22,281 nucleotides of DNA from a virus. The position numbers and the translations under genes are program-made. Below, piece by piece: positions 1 to 6,462 of this stretch (position 1 is the first letter of the stretch; each line of letters starts with the position of its first letter). Where the stretch lies: IMG/VR virus record IMGVR_UViG_3300030380_004261, positions 1 to 22,281 of that record; one strand, written 5' to 3'. A model generated the notes under the pieces. That model searched no databases and was not told the DNA's origin. It saw nothing but the letters and a program-made list of their open reading frames with translations.

Positions 1-1099
1 GATGAATAAGTCCTGTACCATAAAAGCCAAGGCTAGGAAGATATCTATAATGAATAAAATGCTGTCGCTTAGTTTTCTTAGGATCGGTTTCATACCAGTT
101 CTTTCTGATCGATAATATGGCTCGTGATGACTTATCTATCGTAATGACGTAGGGTCTTGCTAACCCATCGCTATCCTCAAAAGGCTCTGGCATATCAATA
201 TCAACGTGCATCTCAAGGATCGTGTATCTCTCATCGTCTTCATAAACGTGTTCAGCCCCATCCATCTCATCATACTTTTCCTGTATTTCTGATTCGTCTT
301 GCTGTGGGTCTGTTAGCTCAACATCACGATAGAAACCATTCACCATAAGTTCTTTGATTTCATTCTCTGTCTTTTTCATGATGTGCGTATACCGTGGGCA
401 AGACATTAGATCACTTGCACCATAAGAAACCACAAAGTCTTCAGCAGGAACAAACATGGAGCATGGTCTTTCCATAATAGGATCGTAATACACCTTCTTA
501 AAGGCAGAGCCTGCTAAGGGTAAACGAAACAGCATTTGTTCCATTTCATCACGATACTCCGTCATGTCTTCTGTTAGAAGATAATTCATCTCATGTTCAA
601 CACGTTGTGACTGTGCTGTTTTTTCTTTTGTGTTTTTGCCAACTATCTTTGTGCGTACAGGTCCTGATGCAGGGAATATCTCTCCCATTGCCTGTGCCTG
701 AAAACGAACAACAGCTTCTGTTAGAAGTGGGTGGAATACACCTGATGCTCCTTGCCACGGCTGAGATCGCTCTTCAATCTTCATGCCCAACAAGTCAAGA
801 CCTTTAATGTAAGAACGTGACCATTCGTTTCGTGATGTTCTATCACTCTCAAAGTCATCAATAAGATCAGAAGCCATCTTCTCCAGATCACCGTCTTCCA
901 GAAACTCAGCTAGGTTTGAGTTGTGATCAGCACCAACTAAATCCTCAGTGGCATCCCCTTCAAAGTCAACAATGACACCACCATCCTCTGTTTCTATCGA
1001 AACAGCCTCTGGATTTACCACTTCAACTTTTAACTCTTGTTCAGAAGGGTTCTTCTCTATATCAACCTCGAAAGGCTCTAATCGTTTATCAACTACCAT
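1..1099 (-). CDS. P22-like portal protein, C-terminus cut by window edge
   Basis: The portal forms the dodecameric ring at one capsid vertex through which DNA is packaged and ejected. Reading leftward from the ATG at 1099, 366 codons are open to the window edge. An acidic N-terminal tail of about 70 residues is followed by segments I recognise from P22-type portals of marine phages: GLDLLG, a stretch around EERSQPWQGASG, then HPLLTEAVVRFQAQ, FRLPLAGSAFKKVYYDP, FVPAEDFVVSYGASDL and, near the edge, YLPGLGFYGTGLI. The start codon lies 1 nt past the stop of the upstream gene, with no strong Shine-Dalgarno, so translation is probably coupled. It is the most downstream visible gene of the leftward packaging block. 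The fold call is firm; the full length is unknown. Confidence 0.92.
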   Translation of the reverse strand, partial: MVVDKRLEPFEVDIEKNPSEQELKVEVVNPEAVSIETEDGGVIVDFEGDATEDLVGADHNSNLAEFLEDGDLEKMASDLIDDFESDRTSRNEWSRSYIKGLDLLGMKIEERSQPWQGASGVFHPLLTEAVVRFQAQAMGEIFPASGPVRTKIVGKNTKEKTAQSQRVEHEMNYLLTEDMTEYRDEMEQMLFRLPLAGSAFKKVYYDPIMERPCSMFVPAEDFVVSYGASDLMSCPRYTHIMKKTENEIKELMVNGFYRDVELTDPQQDESEIQEKYDEMDGAEHVYEDDERYTILEMHVDIDMPEPFEDSDGLARPYVITIDKSSRAILSIRKNWYETDPKKTKRQHFIHYRYLPSLGFYGTGLIH

Positions 1100-1100
1100 G

Positions 1101-1541
1101 TTAAACTATCTTTGTTGGTTTTAATCTATCTCGTGCAATCATACCACCACCACGCATTTTAACCACACCACCTCTTTTTGCTCCTAAATCAAGATTAGCT
1201 CTCTTTTTAAGAGATTCTAAGGCATCTTTTTTCTTGGTTGCTGTATCAACACCAAATGACCTAGCCTTCATAGCATCGGTTCCATAATTAAGAAGAAGAC
1301 TTTTATCTCTATTTAATTCTTTAATTGCATTATCATAAAGAAGTTGATTTTTAGCTCTTATCTCGCTTCTCTTTGTTTTATCTCTAATTCCTTTTGCTTC
1401 AGCAGTTTTTACATTTTTATCTATCTGATTCATAACTTTATTGTATTTATCAGCAGACCTACGAAATACTTTATTTATTTCTTCATCGGTTCCTTTAATG
1501 GATGGTTTTGCATCTCTTACTTTTTTTGAATCATATGCCAT
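1101..1541 (-). CDS. Hypothetical Lys/Asp-rich protein with C-terminal RGGGM motif
   Basis: 146 residues, highly charged and probably largely helical, of unknown function. The last 25 residues switch to a Gly-rich basic segment with KRGGVVKMRGGGMIARD. The same pattern ends the neighbouring small protein at 1548-1766, although the rest of the two proteins is unrelated. No membrane segment or signal peptide is visible. It sits between TerL and portal, in the same leftward operon, with gaps of 6 nt upstream and 1 nt downstream. A virion or head-assembly role is inferred from position only. The RBS is weak. Confidence 0.8.
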   Translation of the reverse strand: MAYDSKKVRDAKPSIKGTDEEINKVFRRSADKYNKVMNQIDKNVKTAEAKGIRDKTKRSEIRAKNQLLYDNAIKELNRDKSLLLNYGTDAMKARSFGVDTATKKKDALESLKKRANLDLGAKRGGVVKMRGGGMIARDRLKPTKIV

Positions 1542-1547
1542 ATTATA

Positions 1548-1766
1548 TTATCTTATGCTAAACTTAGTTCCCTGAGTAGCCATGCCACCACCACGCATCT
1601 TCATTACACCACCTGATTTTTTACCAAGTTTCATTTGCTTCATAATCTTATCCATAAACTTAGGGTCTTTCATGTCTAAGGTTTCGCCTCTACCTTTTCC
1701 TTTAATCGTGTCTATATTTTTTATTAGCTTTCTTACAGCTTTTGCATCTACGAGGTCTTTTGTCAT
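1548..1766 (-). CDS. Small hypothetical protein with C-terminal RGGGM motif
   Basis: 72 residues, basic, with a Met/Lys-rich middle (MDKIMKQMKLGKK) and a C-terminal SGGVMKMRGGGMATQGTKFS tail. I recall similar RGGGMATRGTKF-type tails on many small proteins of marine phages, but know of no assigned function. An AGGAG Shine-Dalgarno 8 nt before the ATG overlaps the TerL stop region, so it is tightly coupled to terminase expression. Its location between terL and portal suggests a packaging or head-completion accessory role; this is inference. Confidence 0.8.
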   Translation of the reverse strand: MTKDLVDAKAVRKLIKNIDTIKGKGRGETLDMKDPKFMDKIMKQMKLGKKSGGVMKMRGGGMATQGTKFSIR

Positions 1767-1777
1767 TGAATTATCTC

Positions 1778-3286
1778 CTAATAGTATTCCACTGGTCTTC
1801 TGTATTTTGGTTCGTCATCCCAGTCATCGCTTTCTGCTCGAACCCATCCACCTTGGCGAAATCTTAACAGAGCCTGTGTGGTACTGTCAACTAAGTCATC
1901 GTGATCGCCAGAGGGAAAAGAGGCACATTCCTCTATAACCTCATCAGCCCACCGTGTGGGTGGATACCAAACAGTGCCACTCGAAAACAAATCCGTTACG
2001 GCATTTACTCTGGCAATCTTATCGTTACCTCTGGTAGGTGTAAACTCCGTGACAGGTATACCCATAGCACGAAGCTCAAACATCAAAGGCGCACCTGATG
2101 CCTTTGCTTCAACAACCATCTGGTCTGGCTCCCATTCCATATATTTGTCATACGCTGCTCGTTTTAATTCTGGAAACTCCAGTTTTGCCTTGAACGAATC
2201 AAGCAGTATCAAGTGTGTCTTTTCTATCCCTGTAGTTTCATCAGGATGATAAAACACACCCCAAGTGGTACACGCACTATAGTCACTACGCTCTGTTTTC
2301 AGAAACGCTGTATCCCAAGACTGTATTATCGCCTCACAGGGGGGTGGGTTATTGCTATCCCACAATCTCCACCATTCTCGTTTTATTAACGCTCCCTCTT
2401 CGGATGTAGGGTTTTGCTGATACTGAGCGTTCCATTTGGCAACTGGCAATTCAGCTTTTAGACTTTCCAACTCCTCTAACTTCCAGAACTCTCCCCACAA
2501 TGCCTTTCCTGACGGCATGATCGCAGGCAACTCAATAACTTCCCAATCGTCAATCCCTGACTTGTTCTCCATGCTTTTTAGTATCTGACCTGTTAAATCT
2601 CTCTTAGCCCATCGTGTCATCACCAAGATAATCGCACCACCTGGTTGTAATCTCTGCCGTGGTCCTGAAGTATACCATTCGTACACCTTGTCATACACCT
2701 CTGGGTTATACTGCCCTAACTGTGCCTCCTGTTCCGAATGCGGATCATCAATCACCAAAACATCAGCACCCTTACCAGTTACAGCACCACCAACACCAAT
2801 AGCAAAGTAATCGCCACCCTTATTCGTACTCCACCGTCCTGCAGCCTTACTATCAGCCGATAAACTAATACCTTTGAATATCTTTTGATAATCTGGTGAC
2901 TGTATCAGGTTTCGCACCTTCCTACCAAAACCAACAGCTAACTCAGCCGTGTGTGCCGTCTGAATAATCTTTTTATCTGGGTATTGCCCAAGAAACCATG
3001 CAGGAAATAAGTAAGAGGCAAACTCCGACTTGGTGTGCCGTGGGGGCATATTAATGATCAATCTCTTCAATTCCCCTCGTGCCACCTTCTCAAATGCCTC
3101 CGCCATAATCTTGTGATGCGATCCACCAATAAATGCCGACCACATCATATGCACAAAAGGCAAGAAACCCTCCTTGGCACTCTCCCTGCCCTTGGCTTCT
3201 TCATACTTCTCCAGTAATTCCAATATCTCCCTCTTTTGATCCAGAGGAAGTAAATCAATCTTATCCTTGAATTGGGATAACTCCAT
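1778..3286 (-). CDS. terL: Terminase large subunit (ATPase-nuclease)
   Basis: Motor that docks on the portal, pumps DNA with ATP and cuts the concatemer. 502 residues, the usual size. N-terminal ATPase: a Walker A-like MPPRHTKSE at residues 80-88 and Walker B VLVIDDPHS at 176-184, followed by the coupling-type segment ILVMTRWAKRDLTG. C-terminal RNase H-like nuclease: QSWDTAF with Asp325, VEAKASG with Glu393, and GDHDDLVDS with Asp463/464/467, matching the TIGR01630-type C-domain. The ATG overlaps the stop of the HNH gene (TAATG), so the two are translationally coupled. All key residues are present and it appears intact. Confidence 0.97.
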   Translation of the reverse strand: MELSQFKDKIDLLPLDQKREILELLEKYEEAKGRESAKEGFLPFVHMMWSAFIGGSHHKIMAEAFEKVARGELKRLIINMPPRHTKSEFASYLFPAWFLGQYPDKKIIQTAHTAELAVGFGRKVRNLIQSPDYQKIFKGISLSADSKAAGRWSTNKGGDYFAIGVGGAVTGKGADVLVIDDPHSEQEAQLGQYNPEVYDKVYEWYTSGPRQRLQPGGAIILVMTRWAKRDLTGQILKSMENKSGIDDWEVIELPAIMPSGKALWGEFWKLEELESLKAELPVAKWNAQYQQNPTSEEGALIKREWWRLWDSNNPPPCEAIIQSWDTAFLKTERSDYSACTTWGVFYHPDETTGIEKTHLILLDSFKAKLEFPELKRAAYDKYMEWEPDQMVVEAKASGAPLMFELRAMGIPVTEFTPTRGNDKIARVNAVTDLFSSGTVWYPPTRWADEVIEECASFPSGDHDDLVDSTTQALLRFRQGGWVRAESDDWDDEPKYRRPVEYY

Positions 3287-3492
3287 TATTGCTTCTTTCG
3301 GTTTTTCTTTGCCGATACCACACGAAGATTCTTTTTCCTATTGTTTTTAGGATTGCCATCCTTGTGATCAATATGTTTCCCATCACCCTTCTTGACTTTC
3401 CCTTGGCGTATCGCTGCCCTACGATTCTTATTGCGTAAAGCCCTCTCCTTCTTCATTTTATCAGAGGAATGATATTTTTTGTATTCAGACAA
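3286..3492 (-). CDS. HNH-family protein next to terminase
   Basis: Small HNH protein whose motif GDGKHIDHKDGNPKNN, followed by LRVVSAKKNRKK, is the compact phage form with paired His and downstream Asn residues. HNH proteins beside terL are known to stimulate terminase cleavage at cos sites, so a packaging role is likelier than homing. I place the start at the TTG at 3492 (68 aa, beginning SEYKKYHSSDKM), preceded by AAAGGG. An upstream GTG at 3540 would add 16 residues unlike known homologues and would lie inside the palindrome array. The ATG at 3456 is another option. Its last base is shared with the TerL start. Confidence 0.82.
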   Translation of the reverse strand: MSEYKKYHSSDKMKKERALRNKNRRAAIRQGKVKKGDGKHIDHKDGNPKNNRKKNLRVVSAKKNRKKQ

Positions 3493-3509
3493 AAGATTTC
3501 CCTTTACAG

Positions 3510-3562
3510 ATATGGTTAACCATATATCATGGTATACCACATACCATGATTAACCAAACATA
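3510..3562. promoter_or_regulatory. Tandem palindromic operator array, 17-bp period (locus 1)
   Basis: Three units begin at 3512, 3529 and 3546, exactly 17 bp apart: ATGGTTAACCAT, ATGGTATACCAC, ATGATTAACCAA. The first lies within a perfect 16-bp palindrome (3510-3525). The array sits just upstream of the HNH-TerL operon. A dimeric DNA-binding protein is the natural reader, either operator- or iteron-like. Function is inferred. Confidence 0.6.
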
Positions 3563-3581
3563 TTATGTAATAATATGTATT

Positions 3582-3617
3582 ATGGTATACCTTGAAAAGA
3601 AACATGGTATACCATGT
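3582..3617. promoter_or_regulatory. Two further ATGGTATACCAT palindromes between divergent genes
   Basis: ATGGTATACCTT at 3582-3593 and the perfect 16-bp palindrome ACATGGTATACCATGT at 3602-3617, 22 bp apart. The latter is identical to 14826-14841. A possible weak plus-strand promoter, TTGAAA (3592-3597) and TGTAAA (3615-3620) with a 17-bp spacer, would have the second palindrome in its spacer, which fits repression of the gene starting at 3639. Confidence 0.5.
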
Positions 3618-3638
3618 AAAACATGAAAGGAGTTTATC

Positions 3639-3869
3639 GTGGTAATTGAACCATTCTTAATGTGGAACCTCTTAATCACCTTAGTGATTGCACCACTGGC
3701 GTGGTACATTAAAACACAGCGTGACGAAATAAAACGTATCGATATACTCCTCAACAAAACCAGAGAGCAATACATGAACAAGGTTGAACACAGAGATGAT
3801 ATCAACCGATTGTTTGAACACCTATCCAGATTAGAAAACAAAATAGACACCTTATTAACGTCAAAGTGA
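3639..3869 (+). CDS. Small membrane-anchored coiled-coil protein
   Basis: 76 residues starting at GTG, with a good AAAGGAG 7 nt upstream. Residues about 5-22 (LMWNLLITLVIAPLAWYI) form one membrane segment. The remainder is a charged heptad-like helix (EIKRIDILLNKTREQ to SRLENKIDTLL), so the protein is probably anchored with a long coiled coil. This layout resembles XhlA-like or spanin-like lysis accessory proteins, but no signature proves it. It is the only plus-strand gene within the leftward packaging block and separates terS from the HNH-terL pair. The opposite-strand ORF here looks like a shadow. Confidence 0.75.
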   Translation: MVIEPFLMWNLLITLVIAPLAWYIKTQRDEIKRIDILLNKTREQYMNKVEHRDDINRLFEHLSRLENKIDTLLTSK

Positions 3870-3907
3870 TATTTGGCATTTTTTACCAAATTATTTGAGC
3901 AGATTAC

Positions 3908-3963
3908 TATATATATATGCGTGTATGTGTGTGCGTATACATGGGGGGTGGGGGTAGGTGGGG
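3908..3963. other. Alternating purine-pyrimidine run followed by G-rich tract
   Basis: From 3908 to 3943 every base alternates pyrimidine and purine (TA steps, then GT/GC steps) for 36 nt. A G-rich tract with runs of six, five and four G at about 3943-3963 follows at once. Such runs can adopt Z-DNA, and the G tract is quadruplex-like, although only three runs have three or more G. TTGGCAT (3873-3879) and its inverse ATGCCAA (3993-3999) flank it. No gene fits here. It lies next to terS, so a packaging or replication site is possible. Confidence 0.5.
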
Positions 3964-4000
3964 TCTATTTTTTATGGTTTTTAGGTGATTTAATGCCAAA

Positions 4001-4025
4001 AAAAAATAACATAATGTAGATTATG
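4001..4025 (-). terminator. Possible terminator downstream of terS
   Basis: Read on the minus strand, a 6-bp stem CATAAT/ATTATG with a 4-nt loop (4010-4025) is followed by TT, A and a run of nine T. The stem is short and AT-only, so it is weak, but the U-tract is long. It lies about 27 nt past the terS stop. Confidence 0.4.
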
Positions 4026-4051
4026 CGCCAAACTATAGCTAAGTTATTGTT

Positions 4052-4525
4052 TTATATGACTTTTAACTTTTCAAGTTTCTCTTTTAGCTTGTTTTCTAGG
4101 CTCTGAAGGTCTGAATCTGCTTCTTCAACTTCCACTTTGTCCACAAATAGTCCAATTGTTTTCCCAATTAAATGCAAACTCTGAACCCTTGCTGAGTCAC
4201 TTTCTGCGTTTTCTGCTTCGAGCCTTAGCCGTTCCAAAACGTAGGCTTCTAATCTTGCCCTCTTAGTTCTGATATCTTCAGCTTTATCTATGGTTAACGC
4301 TTTTATTCTTGCTACGATCTTGCTATTTGCCATTAAGCGACTCGCATTCTCGTGTATTGTCTTGGCTGCTTGATTTCTGCTGTAACCTGATTTTATGTAA
4401 GCTTCGTTCTGAGCCATGCCTTGACTGATATAATGGCAAAACTTCTCTTGCTTATCTGTTAACCCTGAAAGCCTATCTAAAACCACCAACTCAGGTTTAT
4501 TGTTTGATTCGTTTTTTTCTACCAT
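4052..4525 (-). CDS. terS: Terminase small subunit
   Basis: Recognises the packaging site and loads TerL. The core LTDKQEKFCHYISQGM, then NEAYIKSGYSRNQAAKTI, then ASRLMANSKIVARI matches the Terminase_2 (PF03592)-type N-terminal helix-turn-helix, followed by a long charged helical C-terminus (EEADSDLQSLENKLKEKLEKL) suited to oligomerisation. I choose the ATG at 4525 (157 aa) because an AAAAAAGGTG lies 6 nt before it. The longer start at 4564 adds 13 residues and has no Shine-Dalgarno. It is unusual in being separated from terL by a plus-strand gene and about 500 bp of structured DNA. Confidence 0.88.
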   Translation of the reverse strand: MVEKNESNNKPELVVLDRLSGLTDKQEKFCHYISQGMAQNEAYIKSGYSRNQAAKTIHENASRLMANSKIVARIKALTIDKAEDIRTKRARLEAYVLERLRLEAENAESDSARVQSLHLIGKTIGLFVDKVEVEEADSDLQSLENKLKEKLEKLKVI

Positions 4526-4625
4526 TTCAACACCTTTTTTCATGGTTTTTAATCTTTTTAACATAATTTATTAATTTTTTTTTATCAAGCTCATACACCT
4601 TTTTTTATTGGCTATTGGTGTACTT

Positions 4626-4703
4626 TGTTGAACATTGTTGAAACATTATGTTGACGATTGTTGTTGACACTTTTTAAAAACGATTCCATAAGTTGTTTCA
4701 ACA
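4626..4703 (+). promoter_or_regulatory. TGTTGA repeat cluster and inverted repeat around promoter
   Basis: TGTTGA-type repeats occur at 4626 (TGTTGAACA), 4636 (TGTTGAAACA), 4649 (TGTTGACGA) and 4662 (TGTTGACA, which includes the -35). A perfect 10-bp inverted repeat, TGTTGAAACA (4636-4645) and TGTTTCAACA (4694-4703), flanks the promoter. This is the arrangement of an operator pair controlling rightward transcription; the binding protein is unknown. Confidence 0.5.
4664..4692 (+). promoter_or_regulatory. Sigma70-like promoter for the rightward accessory operon
   Basis: TTGACA (4664-4669), a 17-bp spacer and CATAAG (4687-4692). The -35 is perfect and the -10 matches 4 of 6. Transcription would begin near 4699 and run through a non-coding leader into the gene at 5049. 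It lies within TGTTGA repeats. Confidence 0.6.
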
Positions 4704-5048
4704 GCAACAACGAAGGAAACACACACAAACCAGACATCGCAAGTTTCATATCAAAACAGGGGACGCTCAATGGGGAACGTACAAGGGTCGAATTCGCTCT
4801 GCTTCAAACGAAGCATTCTAATCACACCTAACAAGATTAAGCCCAAACTACCTAGAGCCAAGCGTACAAACGATAGCCAGACCTTAACGTGGCGACCATA
4901 ACAACCTAAAAGCACCTAGTCAGTTCAAGGTGTGGCAGAAGCGGTGGCGATAAGTCCTAGGGTTGTGTTTAACACAGTTTACGCTGTGATGATATCTAAG
5001 CAGCTTAGGTATCTTTAGAGCGTAACCAACAGAAAAGGAAAGCAAAAC
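4699..5048 (+). ncRNA. Long structured 5' leader, candidate regulatory RNA
   Basis: About 350 nt between the promoter and the first gene, with no convincing ORF and less AT-rich than its flanks. Visible hairpins: TGCTTC-aaac-GAAGCA (4800-4815); TGTGTT-t-AACACA (4964-4976); CACAG-tttacg-CTGTG (4973-4988), which shares bases with the preceding one so the two are mutually exclusive; and GATATCTAAG-cag-CTTAGGTATC (4991-5013), a 10-bp stem with one wobble just before the first RBS. Mutually exclusive stems fit an attenuator or switch. Segment 4943-4955 matches 13 nt I remember from the ColE1 origin. I find no tRNA in it. Confidence 0.4.
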
Positions 5049-5270
5049 ATGACTAACCCATTTTCAGGACTAGCCAAGATAATACAAGAAGATCACAAGA
5101 AAATTGAGAAGCATACAGTTGAATCATTAAGACACGTTTTAACAACTGATGTCCAAGAGTATGGTTTCGATAACGAAAACATATCAGACCATGATGTTGA
5201 TTTGCTGCTTAGGATAGTTGGTAACATTATCAGCGTTAAGTGTAAGCAAGTCTATAACAACGAAATATAA
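5049..5270 (+). CDS. Hypothetical protein (paralogue of 7669-7872)
   Basis: 73 residues, function unknown. First gene of the rightward operon, behind the long leader, with RBS AAAAGGAAA 10 nt upstream. It aligns with the product of 7669-7872: F..L..I..D near the start, TV.S.R..L in the middle, then YGF and ISD. This suggests an old duplication. Mostly helical, without membrane segments or cysteine motifs. Confidence 0.75.
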   Translation: MTNPFSGLAKIIQEDHKKIEKHTVESLRHVLTTDVQEYGFDNENISDHDVDLLLRIVGNIISVKCKQVYNNEI

Positions 5271-5296
5271 AATTAATAAAACAAGGAAAATCAAAC

Positions 5297-5674
5297 ATGA
5301 CTAAATTACATCACACAGAATACAAGAAGAATTATAAAGAGTACATTTTAGGGAACATTCATGAGGATATTGAAGGCAACCCAATAAGCTCTGAAGCTGA
5401 CAAGATCAATTATATTTTTGATAGGTTTAATAGTGAGTATGGTTGGAGAGTCAACCAAGTTGGAAGGCTTGCAGCCATGACTGAATGGCTACAAGGGTTA
5501 GCTTTGGATATCGAATACACCAACGGCTCAATTTATCAATTAGCAGGGGAAATGGGTTCTATTGAGTATAACCTTTATCCAACAGATAAAGAAATTTTCA
5601 AGATAGTTGATAATTACTGGCGTTTTATGGCGAACATCATTTTAGGATTTGAATCAAGAAAGGTGCAAAAATAA
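5297..5674 (+). CDS. Conserved phage hypothetical protein
   Basis: 125 residues. The order IFDRFNSEYGW, MTEWLQGLALDIEY, LAGEMGS and DNYWRFMANIILG is one I recall from many small phage proteins of unknown function. It is probably helical and soluble. Strong RBS (AAGGAAAATCAAAC-ATG). The stop overlaps the next start by one base (TAATG), so it is coupled to the gene at 5674. Confidence 0.82.
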   Translation: MTKLHHTEYKKNYKEYILGNIHEDIEGNPISSEADKINYIFDRFNSEYGWRVNQVGRLAAMTEWLQGLALDIEYTNGSIYQLAGEMGSIEYNLYPTDKEIFKIVDNYWRFMANIILGFESRKVQK

Positions 5675-5916
5675 TGGAAAACAATATTTCAAAACAAGCG
5701 CAAGAAATTGCAGATAATGCAACACGATTGCCAAACGATATAAACGGAAACCCTAGATATTACGTTTGGTTTTATGCTTTTGAGGGTGAGCGACCACCAT
5801 TTGCAACTATGTATCGTGGCAAGAAATACGGCTCAGGTTGGGTTTTCCAATCTTACTATCTAGCTGACACTGTACAAAGATCACTAGATCAACTTAAAAA
5901 GAAAGGTGACAAATGA
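5674..5916 (+). CDS. Hypothetical protein
   Basis: 80 residues, not recognised. An N-terminal helix precedes an aromatic-rich segment (RYYVWFYAFEGERPP and SGWVFQSYYLAD), suggesting a small alpha/beta fold. Starts on the stop codon of the previous gene and ends in a 4-nt ATGA overlap with the next, so it is part of a tightly coupled trio. Confidence 0.72.
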   Translation: MENNISKQAQEIADNATRLPNDINGNPRYYVWFYAFEGERPPFATMYRGKKYGSGWVFQSYYLADTVQRSLDQLKKKGDK

Positions 5917-6170
5917 GTAAATTAAAAACAGTAAAACACGAATTCCACGCACCATATGTGCAGCCTATATATTTAACAGAATATAAAGGCAGAAAATTTA
6001 AGATACAAAAAAGGGAATTACCTTCCACTGAGTGGGATTTATTAGAGTACCTACCAGATTTTGACGATGTTGGGGACTATGAAGACTACCACTGGCAAGA
6101 AACCTATCCAACAAAAAGACATTGTTTAAATGGTGTCATTAACTTGGTTGATCATAACGCAACTTGGTAA
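5913..6170 (+). CDS. Hypothetical acidic/aromatic protein
   Basis: 85 residues, not recognised. The middle is very acidic and aromatic (EYLPDFDDVGDYEDYHW), which could mimic DNA or bind a basic partner; that is speculation. ATGA overlap with the upstream gene. Followed by an intergenic hairpin at 6185-6210. Confidence 0.7.
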   Translation: MSKLKTVKHEFHAPYVQPIYLTEYKGRKFKIQKRELPSTEWDLLEYLPDFDDVGDYEDYHWQETYPTKRHCLNGVINLVDHNATW

Positions 6171-6184
6171 ATGAAATCAAACAA

Positions 6185-6210
6185 GGAAGGCAGCAATTAA
6201 GCTGCCTTTC
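6185..6210 (+). repeat. Intergenic hairpin family, copy 1 (AAGGCAGC...GCTGCCTT)
   Basis: AAGGCAGC and GCTGCCTT separated by 6 nt (aattaa); the stem extends to 10 bp with one G-T wobble. Copies with the same stem occur at 7390-7411 and 8730-8754, each shortly before a gene's RBS. No long U-tract follows. Confidence 0.65.
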
Positions 6211-6233
6211 AAACTTAATAGAAAGGTGAACTA

Positions 6234-6413
6234 ATGAAATACGATGAATTAATTGAAAAATTAATGGATACTTGTTCCTCTCTTGGAAAAGCTAAATCAG
6301 AAATTAATTTTCTCGAAAACAAAATTAAAAAGTTTGTTGAATTATCAGGCTTAAGTGAGCAGCAAATTGAAGATGAAGTTATAGGAGATCAAATTAATGC
6401 TTCAATCGAATAA
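6234..6413 (+). CDS. Small coiled-coil hypothetical protein
   Basis: 59 residues; ATG preceded by GAAAGGTG. The sequence (YDELIEKLMDTCSSLG, then SEINFLENKIKKFVEL and SEQQIEDEVIGDQI) has heptad spacing typical of a coiled coil, so it probably oligomerises or adapts another protein. It lies directly after hairpin copy 1 and before ardC. Function unknown. Confidence 0.65.
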   Translation: MKYDELIEKLMDTCSSLGKAKSEINFLENKIKKFVELSGLSEQQIEDEVIGDQINASIE

Positions 6414-6462
6414 ATGAACAAACAAAATCAATAATAAAAAACTAATAGAAGGAAAACAAACA

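Noticed and set aside
594-602. TGTTCAACA copy inside the portal gene
   Set aside because: It lies in coding sequence with no promoter nearby, so I treat it as chance; it shows the motif alone is not proof of regulation.
2053-2063. GGTATACC core inside terL
   Set aside because: Only the 8-bp core matches, without the ATG/CAT flanks or neighbouring units at 17 bp.
3493-3540. GTG start at 3540 for the HNH gene
   Set aside because: The added residues come from the palindrome array and do not resemble HNH homologues; TTG at 3492 has AAAGGG before it.
3563-3889. Minus-strand ORF of 108 codons opposite the gene at 3639
   Set aside because: No Shine-Dalgarno, and the plus-strand reading has a good RBS, a clear TM segment and a coiled coil.
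4780-4816. tRNA-like GGGTCGAATTCG and adjoining hairpin in the leader
   Set aside because: The TpsiC-like loop is imperfect and I could not build an acceptor, D and anticodon arm around it.
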